Part shown: one piece after another, positions 1 to 6,367 of the stretch
Layout of the letters: each line of letters opens with the position of its first letter
Numbering within the stretch: position 1 is the first letter of the stretch
The notes under the pieces: model-generated
What the model saw: the letters and a program-made list of their open reading frames with translations, nothing else
Databases searched by the model: none
Told to the model about the DNA's origin: nothing
Assembly (NCBI GenBank): GCA_900770665.1
Contig: CAAGKZ010000090.1
Location: 1-16,379 of the forward strand
Reading direction: 5' to 3'
Length of the DNA: 16,379 bases
From: Bacteroidaceae bacterium
GTDB taxonomy: Bacteria > Bacteroidota > Bacteroidia > Bacteroidales > Bacteroidaceae
Made by a program: the position numbers and the translations under genes

Positions 1-47
1 AACAGCTGTTTGCGGCACCATTGAGGGCGAGCAATGTTTGCGACGAC

Positions 48-63
48 GGGAGCTTTAGCTCCC
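48..63. repeat. Short perfect palindrome
   Basis: GGGAGCT, two bases, AGCTCCC: a 7-bp inverted repeat with almost no loop. It is not followed by a T-run on either strand, so it is not a standard terminator. It lies inside the open frame fragment at the left edge, and may be part of a REP-like element or coincidence. Confidence 0.4.
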
Positions 64-164
64 CAAAGGAGTGCGCTCCAGCGCTCAGCCGGCCGAGGGA
101 TGTCGCTTGCGATTCCTGAGCAAAAGGCTGTTATGACTGATTTTGCCGGTGCCGGGCGCTTTTG

Positions 165-189
165 CTACTTTTCACGCGATGAAAAGTAG
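165..189. repeat. REP-like hairpin
   Basis: CTACTTTTC at 165-173 and GAAAAGTAG at 181-189 form a perfect 9-bp stem with a 7-base loop. No T-run follows on either strand, so it is unlikely to be an intrinsic terminator. It may be a dispersed intergenic palindrome. Copy number in the genome would decide this. Confidence 0.5.
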
Positions 190-382
190 TGATAGAAAGA
201 CTTGAAGAAAAATAAAAATGAACAAGTAAGGTTGAAAAATGCCGTAGAATGTAATGGTAAGCGAAAGCGATATTCAGACCGTTCCCAATATTTTCCTTTT
301 GGAATTTTATTCATATGCACCTACCCACAATAAATTTCTACTGAGCCTATTTTAAAGCCCCGGCTCGGCGCACGCGCGCCAC

Positions 383-410
383 AAAAAGAGGTCAACCAAA
401 TGGTTGACCT
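383..410 (-). terminator. Intrinsic terminator of tRNA-Asn
   Basis: AGGTCAACCA (389-398) and TGGTTGACCT (401-410) form a perfect 10-bp stem around AA. Read on the minus strand the stem is followed by C and then five T residues (387-383). It begins 6 bases beyond the tRNA 3' end, so it ends the tRNA transcript. Confidence 0.85.
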
Positions 411-416
411 CGCTTG

Positions 417-490
417 CTCTTCAGGTAGGACTTGAACCTACGACCCCCTGATTAACAGTCAGGTGCTCTAACCGACTGAGCTACTGAAGA
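417..490 (-). tRNA. tRNA-Asn (anticodon GUU)
   Basis: The minus strand folds into a full cloverleaf. The acceptor arms are TCTTCAG and CTGAAGA (7 bp), the D arm starts GCTC, the anticodon stem is CCTGA/TCAGG around loop CTGTTAA with anticodon GTT, and the T arm is GTAGG/CCTAC around TTCAAGT. The discriminator base is G at 417, as usual for asparagine tRNAs. The 3' CCA is not encoded, so it must be added by tRNA nucleotidyltransferase. The gene stands alone with its own promoter upstream (521-552) and terminator downstream (383-410). Confidence 0.97.
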
Positions 491-520
491 ATTTTTGTCA
501 TCCTTTTCGTTTGACGAGTG

Positions 521-552
521 CAAAGGTAGTACTTCTTTTTATTTCGTGCAAA
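521..552 (-). promoter_or_regulatory. Bacteroidota-type promoter of tRNA-Asn
   Basis: On the minus strand TTTG (552-549) is followed after exactly 20 bases by TACCTTTG (528-521), a perfect match to the Bacteroidota primary-sigma consensus TTTG-N19-21-TAnnTTTG. The -7 box is about 30 bases upstream of the tRNA 5' end, leaving a short leader for RNase P to remove. Confidence 0.8.
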
Positions 553-594
553 TATTTCGGCTTTTTTTTCTTCAACAACACAAAAATATCAGAA

Positions 595-640
595 ATTTTG
601 GCCTTTTGCATTAAAAATAATCAAAATCAACGGCCAAAAT
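595..640. repeat. 9-bp inverted repeat upstream of the S41 protease gene
   Basis: ATTTTGGCC (595-603) and GGCCAAAAT (632-640) are perfect reverse complements separated by 28 bases. They sit just upstream of the putative -7 box at 665-672, where a -33 element would be sought. They could be paired operator half-sites or a loose hairpin; no regulator can be named. Confidence 0.4.
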
Positions 641-664
641 CGCACTATTCATAAAGCAAAAGTG

Positions 665-672
665 TATCTTCG
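665..672 (+). promoter_or_regulatory. Putative -7 box of the S41 protease gene
   Basis: TATCTTCG differs from the Bacteroidota -7 consensus TAnnTTTG at one position and lies 24 bases before the ATG at 696. The same octamer is used in the well-spaced promoter at 2845-2875. No TTTG is found at the expected -33 distance, so the promoter may be weak or activator-dependent. Confidence 0.45.
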
Positions 673-695
673 CAGTTACTATAAAAAAGACTGTA

Positions 696-2354
696 ATGAA
701 AAGAAGAATATTCACCCTACTGCTCATTCTTGCAACACTGCCAAGCATTGTTGTCAAGGCCGACGAAAAGCACAAGTTCCAAATCTCGCGCCAGATTTCA
801 ATAATAAACGCCATAATAAAGGACCTTGACCTTTTTTATGTAGACAGCATTATGCCCGAGATGCTTGTAACCAAAAGCATTGATGCGATGCTGAACAACC
901 TTGACCCGTACACAGAATACTACCCTGCAAGCAAGGCCGACGAGCTTAAGATGATGACAACCGGAAAATATGCAGGCATAGGCTCTGTCATACGCTTCCA
1001 CACAGACAAAAAGTCGACCGTCATCAGCGAGCCATACGAGGATATGCCGGCACAGCGGGCAGGTCTTAAGGCCGGTGATGTACTCATTTCAATTGACGGA
1101 GTGGATGTAAAGGGGATGAGCACCGACAGCGTGAGCGACAGGTTGCGTGGCGAGCCCGGCACAACACTGACAGTCGAGTATGAGCGTCCGGGCAAAAAAG
1201 GCACACACAAAGTAAAGATACAACGCGAAAGCATAGCCTTGCCGGCAATACCCTACTATGGAATACAAAAAGGCGACATCGGCTTCATACAACTCACCAG
1301 TTTCACCGACGGTTGCGCCAAAGAGATGCGCCGCGCATTGGTCGAACTAAAAAAGCAAGGGGCAACCTCGTTCATCATAGACCTAAGGAGCAATGGCGGC
1401 GGACTTTTGAACGAAGCCGTAGACATAGTAAACCTGTTTATCCCCAAAGACAAGATTGTCGTTACCACAAAAGGCAAGATAAAACAGTCGAACGAGACAT
1501 ACAAGACACAGAAAGCGCCTATCGACACCACGTCACCTATTGTAATCCTTGTTGACGGACAGACAGCATCGGCATCGGAGATTGTTGCCGGCTCACTGCA
1601 GGACTTCGACCGAGCCGTAATCATCGGCAGCCGCACATTCGGCAAAGGCCTTGTACAAAGCACCAGAGAGGTTATAGGCGGTGGTTACCTGAAACTGACG
1701 ACAGCCAAATACTACACCCCAAGCGGACGATGCGTGCAGGCACTCGACTACTCGCACGTCATAGACCAGGGAAAGACATCGCGTATACCCGACAGCCTGA
1801 CAACGGTATTCTACACCGAGGCCGGCCGCGAAGTGCGCGACGGCGGTGGCATACGCCCCGACATTGAACCCAAATCGGAAGAACTATCCACCCTGCTCTT
1901 CTACCTGATGCAGGACATGACAATTTTTGATTTCGCAACAGAATACACGCTGAAGCACGACACCATTGCACCGGCCGAAACATTCGAAATCACAGACCAG
2001 GAGTACGAGGAGTTCAAAAAATTGTTGAAATCGCGTAATTTCAGCTATGACCTCATCAGTGTAAAAGTACTCAAGGACTTGAAGGAGGCCGTGAAATTCG
2101 AAGGATTCAGCGATATTGTCAAGGAGGAAATCGAATCACTCGAAAAGAAACTGCAGGCGAACCTCGACCACTCATTGACACACTTCGAGAAGGAGATACG
2201 CAAGATTATTGCCGATGAAATCATCCCAAGATATCACGGACAAAAAGGGCGCATAATATACAGTCTGCGCGAGGACACCGACCTCAGCGAAGCATACCGC
2301 ATCCTCAAGGACGAAAAGGAGTACAAGGAAATACTTGCCCCAACAAAGAAATAG
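696..2354 (+). CDS. Secreted S41-family C-terminal processing protease
   Basis: A 552-residue serine protease of the CtpA/Prc (S41A) family, which cleaves proteins near their C-termini in the periplasm. Residues 1-22 form a signal peptide (basic MKRR, hydrophobic core, VKA end). An N-terminal S41 segment (about 30-85) with the LDPYTEYY motif precedes a PDZ domain (about 90-175, with AGLKAGDVLISIDG) that selects substrate C-termini. The catalytic domain carries Ser292 in TASASEI, Lys317 and Gln321 in FGKGLVQ; the 25-residue Ser-Lys spacing is that of the family. Residues from about 400 form a charged helical tail typical of Bacteroidota members. The start is set by the signal peptide and a -7 box 24 bases upstream. 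It appears monocistronic and ends in a terminator. The physiological substrate cannot be inferred here. Confidence 0.93.
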   Translation: MKRRIFTLLLILATLPSIVVKADEKHKFQISRQISIINAIIKDLDLFYVDSIMPEMLVTKSIDAMLNNLDPYTEYYPASKADELKMMTTGKYAGIGSVIRFHTDKKSTVISEPYEDMPAQRAGLKAGDVLISIDGVDVKGMSTDSVSDRLRGEPGTTLTVEYERPGKKGTHKVKIQRESIALPAIPYYGIQKGDIGFIQLTSFTDGCAKEMRRALVELKKQGATSFIIDLRSNGGGLLNEAVDIVNLFIPKDKIVVTTKGKIKQSNETYKTQKAPIDTTSPIVILVDGQTASASEIVAGSLQDFDRAVIIGSRTFGKGLVQSTREVIGGGYLKLTTAKYYTPSGRCVQALDYSHVIDQGKTSRIPDSLTTVFYTEAGREVRDGGGIRPDIEPKSEELSTLLFYLMQDMTIFDFATEYTLKHDTIAPAETFEITDQEYEEFKKLLKSRNFSYDLISVKVLKDLKEAVKFEGFSDIVKEEIESLEKKLQANLDHSLTHFEKEIRKIIADEIIPRYHGQKGRIIYSLREDTDLSEAYRILKDEKEYKEILAPTKK

Positions 2355-2388
2355 CATAAAAGCCCGCGTCTGCGGGCTTTTATGCTAT
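2351..2388. terminator. 17-bp bidirectional terminator containing the protease stop codon
   Basis: ATAGCATAAAAGCCCGC (2351-2367), loop GTCT, and its exact reverse complement (2372-2388) form a 17-bp stem with A/T-rich outer and G/C-rich inner parts. The TAG stop of the S41 gene (2352-2354) is inside the left arm. The gene on the other strand ends at 2399, so the hairpin sits between convergent genes and the T-rich arms can serve both directions. Confidence 0.85.
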
Positions 2389-2398
2389 CATATATACT

Positions 2399-2818
2399 CT
2401 ATTTTTCAAGGGCAGAAACTGTAATCTTGCCGCCGGCCGACTCTATGACAAATTCCCTATCACCTTGCAGAGCACGCTGCACCGTGTCGCCATCCGCAAC
2501 AATCATGAGCAACGATTGTGATGTATAAAGCGACACCTTGCTCTTTTCTGTGGCATACCGGCGCATCTCAATTACGGTATCCGCGCCACAGGGGTCGCCG
2601 GCATAGAGAAGGCTGTCACCGATAAATACCCGGCACTCCCCGCCGGTGTAATTCTTGGCAAAGGAGACCTTGCAGGAGAAACTATTGTCACCTGCGGAAT
2701 CCATTCCTTTGAGGGCGTAATACGCAAAGAGCATTATTGCCAACAGCAACAACGCAAAGAAAACCACGTTCCCCTTCAGGAAACGCATATTTGATTTACT
2801 GCTTGCTTTCGTGCGCAT
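2399..2818 (-). CDS. Small membrane-anchored protein of unknown function
   Basis: A 139-residue protein I do not recognise. After a basic N-terminus (MRTKASSKSNMRFLKGN) comes one strongly hydrophobic segment (about 18-36), then about 100 polar residues expected outside the cytoplasm. It contains two cysteines in the N-terminal half of that domain (KVSFAK... and GDPCGAD regions) that could form a disulfide. The pattern is a signal-anchor protein rather than a lipoprotein, as no lipobox cysteine follows the hydrophobic stretch. Met11 is an alternative start; the first Met fits the promoter at 2845-2875, which leaves a leader of about 20 bases. It converges on the S41 gene and stops with TAG. 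Its own promoter suggests expression independent of the two minus-strand genes upstream. Confidence 0.7.
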   Translation of the reverse strand: MRTKASSKSNMRFLKGNVVFFALLLLAIMLFAYYALKGMDSAGDNSFSCKVSFAKNYTGGECRVFIGDSLLYAGDPCGADTVIEMRRYATEKSKVSLYTSQSLLMIVADGDTVQRALQGDREFVIESAGGKITVSALEK

Positions 2819-2844
2819 AAATATATGAATTGTTCAATTACCTG

Positions 2845-2875
2845 CGAAGATAACATTTTGCAACCACACTGCAAA
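2845..2875 (-). promoter_or_regulatory. Bacteroidota-type promoter of the 139-residue gene
   Basis: On the minus strand TTTG (2875-2872) is followed after 19 bases by TATCTTCG (2852-2845), one mismatch from TAnnTTTG. The -7 box is 26 bases before the ATG at 2818. The spacer contains most of an 8-bp inverted repeat. Confidence 0.6.
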
Positions 2876-2878
2876 ATG
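2854..2878. repeat. Inverted repeat spanning the promoter spacer
   Basis: CATTTTGC (2854-2861) and GCAAAATG (2871-2878) are perfect reverse complements separated by 9 bases. One arm covers the -33 box and the other abuts the -7 box of the promoter at 2845-2875, the geometry of a repressor operator. It could instead be a 3' hairpin of the gene ending at 2891, but no T-run follows on the minus strand. Confidence 0.4.
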
Positions 2879-2890
2879 CAAAACCCTATA

Positions 2891-3514
2891 TCACCCCTTC
2901 TTCAACAAATCCAGCACCAGCTGCAGAGTATATGCCCGGTAGTATGATTTTGCATTGTCGTAGCGCGTATTTATTTGCATGAACGAGCGCCAATATTCAC
3001 TAAACGGTGTGAGTTTAACCTTTTCACTTTTGCCATCCTCGCGTATGGCCGAACAGCCGTTCACGCCACTCAGTGGACTCCCGGCAAGGTAATACACAAG
3101 ACTCCTCACACCATCGTCACCCCTGCGCAATGCACCCTTACAGTTCATCCACCACTCTATATATACACCCAGCGTGGGATTGCGAAAGCCCGATTTGCCG
3201 GTGTAGGCAAGACCGCTCTCCACAGCTACAGGAGAAAGGAACATGCGGCTGTCGGATAGTATCTGCTCGCGGTGCTCATAGAGAAAGAAAGCATTCTCAA
3301 TGAACAGCCTGCGTTGTGCCACCGCAGCCTCTTTTGCAGCAGCGTCCGCCACCAACTCGTCATCAGGGGAAAAGTCATCCAAGAACTCTTCAATGGTCGG
3401 CACTCCCCTGTCGGCCATTGAAGGCTCCTTCCACGCGCGTGGATAGGCAATGAGATCCCGCCCATCAAGCAGCACTATCTTGTCAGTGGGAGATGGAGTG
3501 TCATTCGGCATCAT
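2891..3514 (-). CDS. Hypothetical protein, 207 residues, downstream of a nucleotidase
   Basis: I do not recognise this family. The protein appears soluble: no signal peptide or membrane segment. The first 60 residues are acidic and alanine-rich (EEFLDDFSPDDELVADAAAKEAA); the middle is aromatic and Trp-rich (GVYIEWWMNCKG), followed by LVYYLAGSPLSGVNGCSAI and a C-terminal stretch rich in Tyr/Arg (YYRAYTLQLVLDLLKKG). Two Cys are present but no metal-binding pair. The ATG lies 16 bases after the stop of the nucleotidase-like gene on the same strand, so the two are very probably cotranscribed. The second Met is an equally good start. No Shine-Dalgarno is visible. The composition matches neighbouring genes, so recent transfer is not indicated. 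Confidence 0.7.
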   Translation of the reverse strand: MMPNDTPSPTDKIVLLDGRDLIAYPRAWKEPSMADRGVPTIEEFLDDFSPDDELVADAAAKEAAVAQRRLFIENAFFLYEHREQILSDSRMFLSPVAVESGLAYTGKSGFRNPTLGVYIEWWMNCKGALRRGDDGVRSLVYYLAGSPLSGVNGCSAIREDGKSEKVKLTPFSEYWRSFMQINTRYDNAKSYYRAYTLQLVLDLLKKG

Positions 3515-3530
3515 TTCTCAACAATGTTTT

Positions 3531-4202
3531 TTAAATATCATACCCACTTGTTTCACTCTCCTCGCCCGCAACCTCGAGCCATTTGTTGGTGAGGCTTGCA
3601 AGCTTCAGAATCTTGTTCTGCAGTTCTTTGGAGTATTCAGTCTCGCACTGCGCATTGAGCACCTTCATGTAATCATCGAGGGTTTTGATGGTCTTTTCCA
3701 CCATGGCATAATCCATCTTTCTACGCTTGAGTTTCTCGTTATCTTCGTCGTAGAAGAATGTCTCACTGATGAGATAACGTGTCACCTCCTCCCAATCGGG
3801 GTAACGTTCCGAACCGAACTGCACCCACTCGCCGGGGAACTCGCTTGCACCGTTCTTGGCCCTGTCGTCAACAAGGAAATCGCCATCGCACAAGTTCTTG
3901 CAATGAGTGAGTATCACGCGCTTTTTGAACGTATCACCAAAATGCTTGGTAAGCCACACAATCTTGTCGCTCCAGGCCGAAGGATTATTCCATGGAGCTG
4001 TTGAAAGGATGTAGATATCGTAGTACTCGCTCAGCACCTGCACCGCCTCAACAGCATGGGGCATAGGGTCCATGAGGGAGAAAATCCCCGGCACCTCATC
4101 CAGACGACCCTCATACTCACGCCTTGTCTCCTCGCTCAACTTGTCAATTCCACTCTGGAAATTCACCAACACACCGTCCATGTCAAAAAACAACTTTCTC
4201 AT
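3531..4202 (-). CDS. 5'(3')-deoxyribonucleotidase-like HAD phosphatase
   Basis: A 223-residue HAD-superfamily protein resembling the NT5C deoxyribonucleotidase family, which removes phosphate from deoxynucleoside monophosphates in the cytoplasm. Motif I is FDMDGVLV with nucleophile Asp7 and acid/base Asp9; motif II is the Thr of ILSTAPW (Thr68); a lysine in FKKRV (93-94) fits motif III; motif IV is VDDRAKN (Asp112-Asp113-Arg114). The APWNN after motif II and the DDR motif favour NT5C-type over generic HAD proteins. The core ends near residue 145; about 75 charged, helical C-terminal residues are not explained by the family and may mediate oligomerisation or partner binding. It is first in a two-gene transcript with the 207-residue hypothetical. 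Substrate specificity is inferred from family only. Confidence 0.8.
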   Translation of the reverse strand: MRKLFFDMDGVLVNFQSGIDKLSEETRREYEGRLDEVPGIFSLMDPMPHAVEAVQVLSEYYDIYILSTAPWNNPSAWSDKIVWLTKHFGDTFKKRVILTHCKNLCDGDFLVDDRAKNGASEFPGEWVQFGSERYPDWEEVTRYLISETFFYDEDNEKLKRRKMDYAMVEKTIKTLDDYMKVLNAQCETEYSKELQNKILKLASLTNKWLEVAGEESETSGYDI

Positions 4203-4251
4203 AAGCTATATTTATTTTATTTTTTTAGTTTCAGTTATCGTCACTACACAA

Positions 4252-4283
4252 CTAATATAGTAACAAAGGGGCGAAAATTCAAT
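4252..4283 (-). promoter_or_regulatory. Possible promoter of the nucleotidase gene pair
   Basis: On the minus strand ATTG (4283-4280) is followed after 20 bases by TATATTAG (4259-4252), which matches TAnnTTTG except at one position. It lies about 50 bases before the ATG at 4202. Both boxes are imperfect and the area is A/T-rich, so chance is a real alternative. Confidence 0.3.
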
Positions 4284-4474
4284 TTCTTGAGCAACTTTTT
4301 TTCAAAATGCCGCTACAGCCATTGAGGGCTGCAGGTTGAACCCCGGTATCATAAACCCACCGAAGCGTTCAAACGCGAGTAAAAGTTTATTAGATGGCAA
4401 TATAATCCTTTGCCCAAATTTAGCTTTAATTAGCCGATTTATCACACTTGAACCATAAAAAACTTTTGAAAACA

Positions 4475-4506
4475 CTTGCACACAACGGCGTTTATTCGTA
4501 CATTTG
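4475..4506 (+). promoter_or_regulatory. Promoter of the rimP-nusA-infB-suf operon
   Basis: CTTG (4475-4478), 20 bases, then TACATTTG (4499-4506), a perfect TAnnTTTG -7 box with standard spacing. The predicted start is near 4512-4516, leaving a leader of about 90 bases before rimP. The hairpin at 4525-4549 would be transcribed almost immediately. Confidence 0.65.
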
Positions 4507-4524
4507 CAGTGTAAGATGATTGAT

Positions 4525-4549
4525 GAGGGGCCGACAAGCCCCTCTTTTT
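4525..4549 (+). terminator. Terminator-like hairpin in the rimP leader (candidate attenuator)
   Basis: GAGGGGC (4525-4531), loop CGACAA, GCCCCTC (4538-4544), then five T (4545-4549): a compact intrinsic-terminator shape on the plus strand. It lies between the putative promoter and rimP, with no gene immediately upstream on this strand that would need termination. It may therefore attenuate the operon or end a very short leader RNA. The alternative is a 5' stabilising hairpin with a fortuitous T-run. Confidence 0.6.
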
Positions 4550-4602
4550 CATTCCGTCACTAAAGGGAATCATATCATACATCAAAATAGAACATAAACT
4601 AT

Positions 4603-5070
4603 ATGATTGACAGACAACAAGTAATCGACCTCACCAACGAGTGGTTAGCTAACAAGGAGTATTTTTTGGTAGACGTTGTCATCAGCAAGGATGACAAGAT
4701 AACAGTTGAGATTGACCATGCCGAGGGCGTGTGGATTGAGGACTGCGCCGACCTGAGCCGTCACATTGAGAGCGGACTGAATGGCGAGGCCGACGACTAT
4801 GAGCTTGAAGTGGGCTCTGCCGGCTTGGGACAGCCGTTCAAGGTTTACCAGCAGTACAGAAACCACATTGGGCTTGAAGTGGAAGTGCTTACAAAGGATG
4901 GAAAGAAGCTCAAAGGCATAATGAAGGATGCTACCGAGGAGAACTTCACCATCACAATCTCTAAAAAAGAGAAACCCGAAGGGGCAAAGCGCCCCGTACT
5001 TGTCGAGGAGGACCTGCAGTTCGCCTACGACGGCATCAAATACGCGAAATACATAATAAATTTTAAATAA
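4603..5070 (+). CDS. rimP: Ribosome maturation factor RimP
   Basis: A 155-residue cytoplasmic protein needed for maturation of the 30S ribosomal subunit. The N-terminal alpha/beta domain includes LVDVVISKDDKITVEIDHAEGVWIEDC and a helix DLSRHIESGL; the family signature YxLEV..PGL appears as YELEVGSAGLGQPF (about 67-80). The C-terminal SH3-like beta-barrel covers about 85-155 (VEVLTKDGKKLKGIMKDATEENFTI). Length is normal. It is first in the operon, and the order rimP-nusA-infB is conserved across most bacteria, which confirms the call. Its stop is one base before the nusA ATG, suggesting translational coupling. The Ser-Ala in place of the commoner Ser-Pro in the signature looks like lineage variation. 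Confidence 0.95.
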   Translation: MIDRQQVIDLTNEWLANKEYFLVDVVISKDDKITVEIDHAEGVWIEDCADLSRHIESGLNGEADDYELEVGSAGLGQPFKVYQQYRNHIGLEVEVLTKDGKKLKGIMKDATEENFTITISKKEKPEGAKRPVLVEEDLQFAYDGIKYAKYIINFK

Positions 5071-5071
5071 A

Positions 5072-6331
5072 ATGGCAAAGAAAGAAGAAACAATGAGCCT
5101 TCTTGATACATTTCAAGAGTTCAAGGAGTCGAAGAACATCGACCGCACAACAATGATCAGCGTACTCGAGGAGAGTTTCCGCAAAGTAATCGTTAACCTC
5201 TTCGGCACCGACGAGAACTACTCGGTTATCGTAAACCCCGACCGTGGTGACTTTGAGATTCAGCGCCGCCGTACCGTTGTAGCCGACAATGAGGTAAAGG
5301 ACAGCAACCTTGAGATTTCACTCACTGAGGCACAGCTCATCGATGACACCTTTGAGGAGGGCGAGGAAGTGAGTGAAATAGTAAACTTTGCCGAGTTCGG
5401 CCGCCGCGCCATCCTTAACCTGCGCCAGACACTCGCATCAAAGATCCTTGAGTTGGAGAAGGACAGCCTCTACCACAAGTACAGCGAGAGAATCGGTCAG
5501 ATTGTAAGCGCCGAGGTTTACCAGATATGGAAGAAGGAGCTGTTGCTTGTTGACGATGAGGGTAACGAGCTCATCCTCCCAAAGAGCGAGCAGATTCCAA
5601 GCGACTTCTACCGCAAGGGCGACCACGTACGTGCAGTTGTTGAGCGTGTCGACAACCAGAACAACAACCCCAAGATTATCCTGAGCCGCACATCGCCAAT
5701 GTTCCTGCAGCGTCTTTTCGAGCTTGAGGTGCCCGAAATCAACGATGGTCTCATCACCATCAAGAAGATTGCACGCATCCCAGGCAAGCGCGCAAAGATT
5801 GCCGTTGAGACATACGACGAGCGCATTGACCCGGTGGGTGCTTGCGTTGGTGTGAAGGGTTCACGTATCCACGGTATCGTTCGCGAGCTCCGCAACGAGA
5901 ACATCGACGTTATCCCATTCACCTCAAACATCGAGCTCTTCATCAAGCGCGCACTCAGCCCTGCGAAGATTCAGGAGATCAAGCTCAACGAGGAGCAGCG
6001 CATTGCCGATGTGAACCTCAAGAAAGAGGAGGTTTCACTTGCTATCGGTAAGGACGGTCTCAACATCAAGCTTGCAAGCATGATTACAGAATATACCATC
6101 AACGTATATCGCGAAATCGATGCACAGCAGGAGGATGACATCTACCTCGACGAGTTTGCCGATGAGATTGAGGAGTGGGTAATTGAGGCTATCAAGAACA
6201 TTGGCCTTGACACAGCAAAATCAGTCCTCAACACTCCACGTGAGGTTCTCATTGAGAAGGCCGACCTTGAGGAGGACACTGTTGACCACCTTATAGAGGT
6301 TCTCCAGGCCGAGTTCGAGGATGAGGAATAA
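5072..6331 (+). CDS. nusA: Transcription termination/antitermination factor NusA
   Basis: A 419-residue RNA-polymerase-binding factor that enhances pausing and hairpin-dependent termination and takes part in antitermination. The N-terminal RNAP-binding domain covers about 1-130 (LRQTLASKILELEKD helix), the S1 domain about 133-205 (GQIVSAEVYQIWKKELLLV), KH1 about 225-300 with VGVKGSRIHGIVREL (261-), and KH2 about 300-365 with LAIGKDGLNIKLA (GKDG 326-329). A C-terminal acidic helical region (about 370-419, AKSVLNTPREVLIEKADLEE) looks like one helix-hairpin-helix repeat, so the protein is shorter than E. coli NusA with its two C-terminal repeats, as in other Bacteroidota. The ATG is one base after rimP's stop. 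NusA could feed back on the leader hairpin at 4525-4549, but that is inference. Confidence 0.96.
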   Translation: MAKKEETMSLLDTFQEFKESKNIDRTTMISVLEESFRKVIVNLFGTDENYSVIVNPDRGDFEIQRRRTVVADNEVKDSNLEISLTEAQLIDDTFEEGEEVSEIVNFAEFGRRAILNLRQTLASKILELEKDSLYHKYSERIGQIVSAEVYQIWKKELLLVDDEGNELILPKSEQIPSDFYRKGDHVRAVVERVDNQNNNPKIILSRTSPMFLQRLFELEVPEINDGLITIKKIARIPGKRAKIAVETYDERIDPVGACVGVKGSRIHGIVRELRNENIDVIPFTSNIELFIKRALSPAKIQEIKLNEEQRIADVNLKKEEVSLAIGKDGLNIKLASMITEYTINVYREIDAQQEDDIYLDEFADEIEEWVIEAIKNIGLDTAKSVLNTPREVLIEKADLEEDTVDHLIEVLQAEFEDEE

Positions 6332-6367
6332 GCAACAAGAGGAAACTAATACTTAAAAAGACGACGA

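Larger units (their letters stand above)
1..416. other. Gene-poor left edge with open frame fragment and hairpins
   Basis: No convincing complete gene is visible. One plus-strand frame is open from the left edge (codons from base 3) to a TGA at 117-119, giving 38 codons without a start; it reads ...RASNVCDDGSF... and ends ...RDVACDS. It may be the tail of a gene outside the window, or translation of a non-coding dispersed repeat. Two hairpins follow from the sequence: 48-63 and 165-189. Bases 190-380 are A/T-rich and show nothing recognisable. Bases 383-410 are the terminator of the tRNA gene. My impression that the 1-130 stretch resembles a repeat scattered through Bacteroidales genomes is memory-based and unverified. 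Confidence 0.3.
4203..4602. other. Divergent intergenic region before the rimP operon
   Basis: This 400-base A/T-rich spacer separates the minus-strand nucleotidase gene from the plus-strand rimP operon. It contains a weak minus-strand promoter candidate (4252-4283), a good plus-strand promoter (4475-4506), a terminator-like hairpin (4525-4549) and a 53-base stretch to the rimP ATG. A small 5-bp stem (4316-4331) is probably coincidental. Between about 4290 and 4470 I see nothing recognisable; no frame there resembles a gene. Confidence 0.6.

Noticed and set aside
3450..4004. 184-residue plus-strand open frame opposite the nucleotidase
   Set aside because: It is antisense to two genes with recognisable or coherent sequence; it has no family motif, promoter or operon context.
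4316..4331. Small hairpin CAGCC/GGCTG upstream of the rimP promoter
   Set aside because: A 5-bp stem with a 6-base loop and no T-run is expected by chance in this length.
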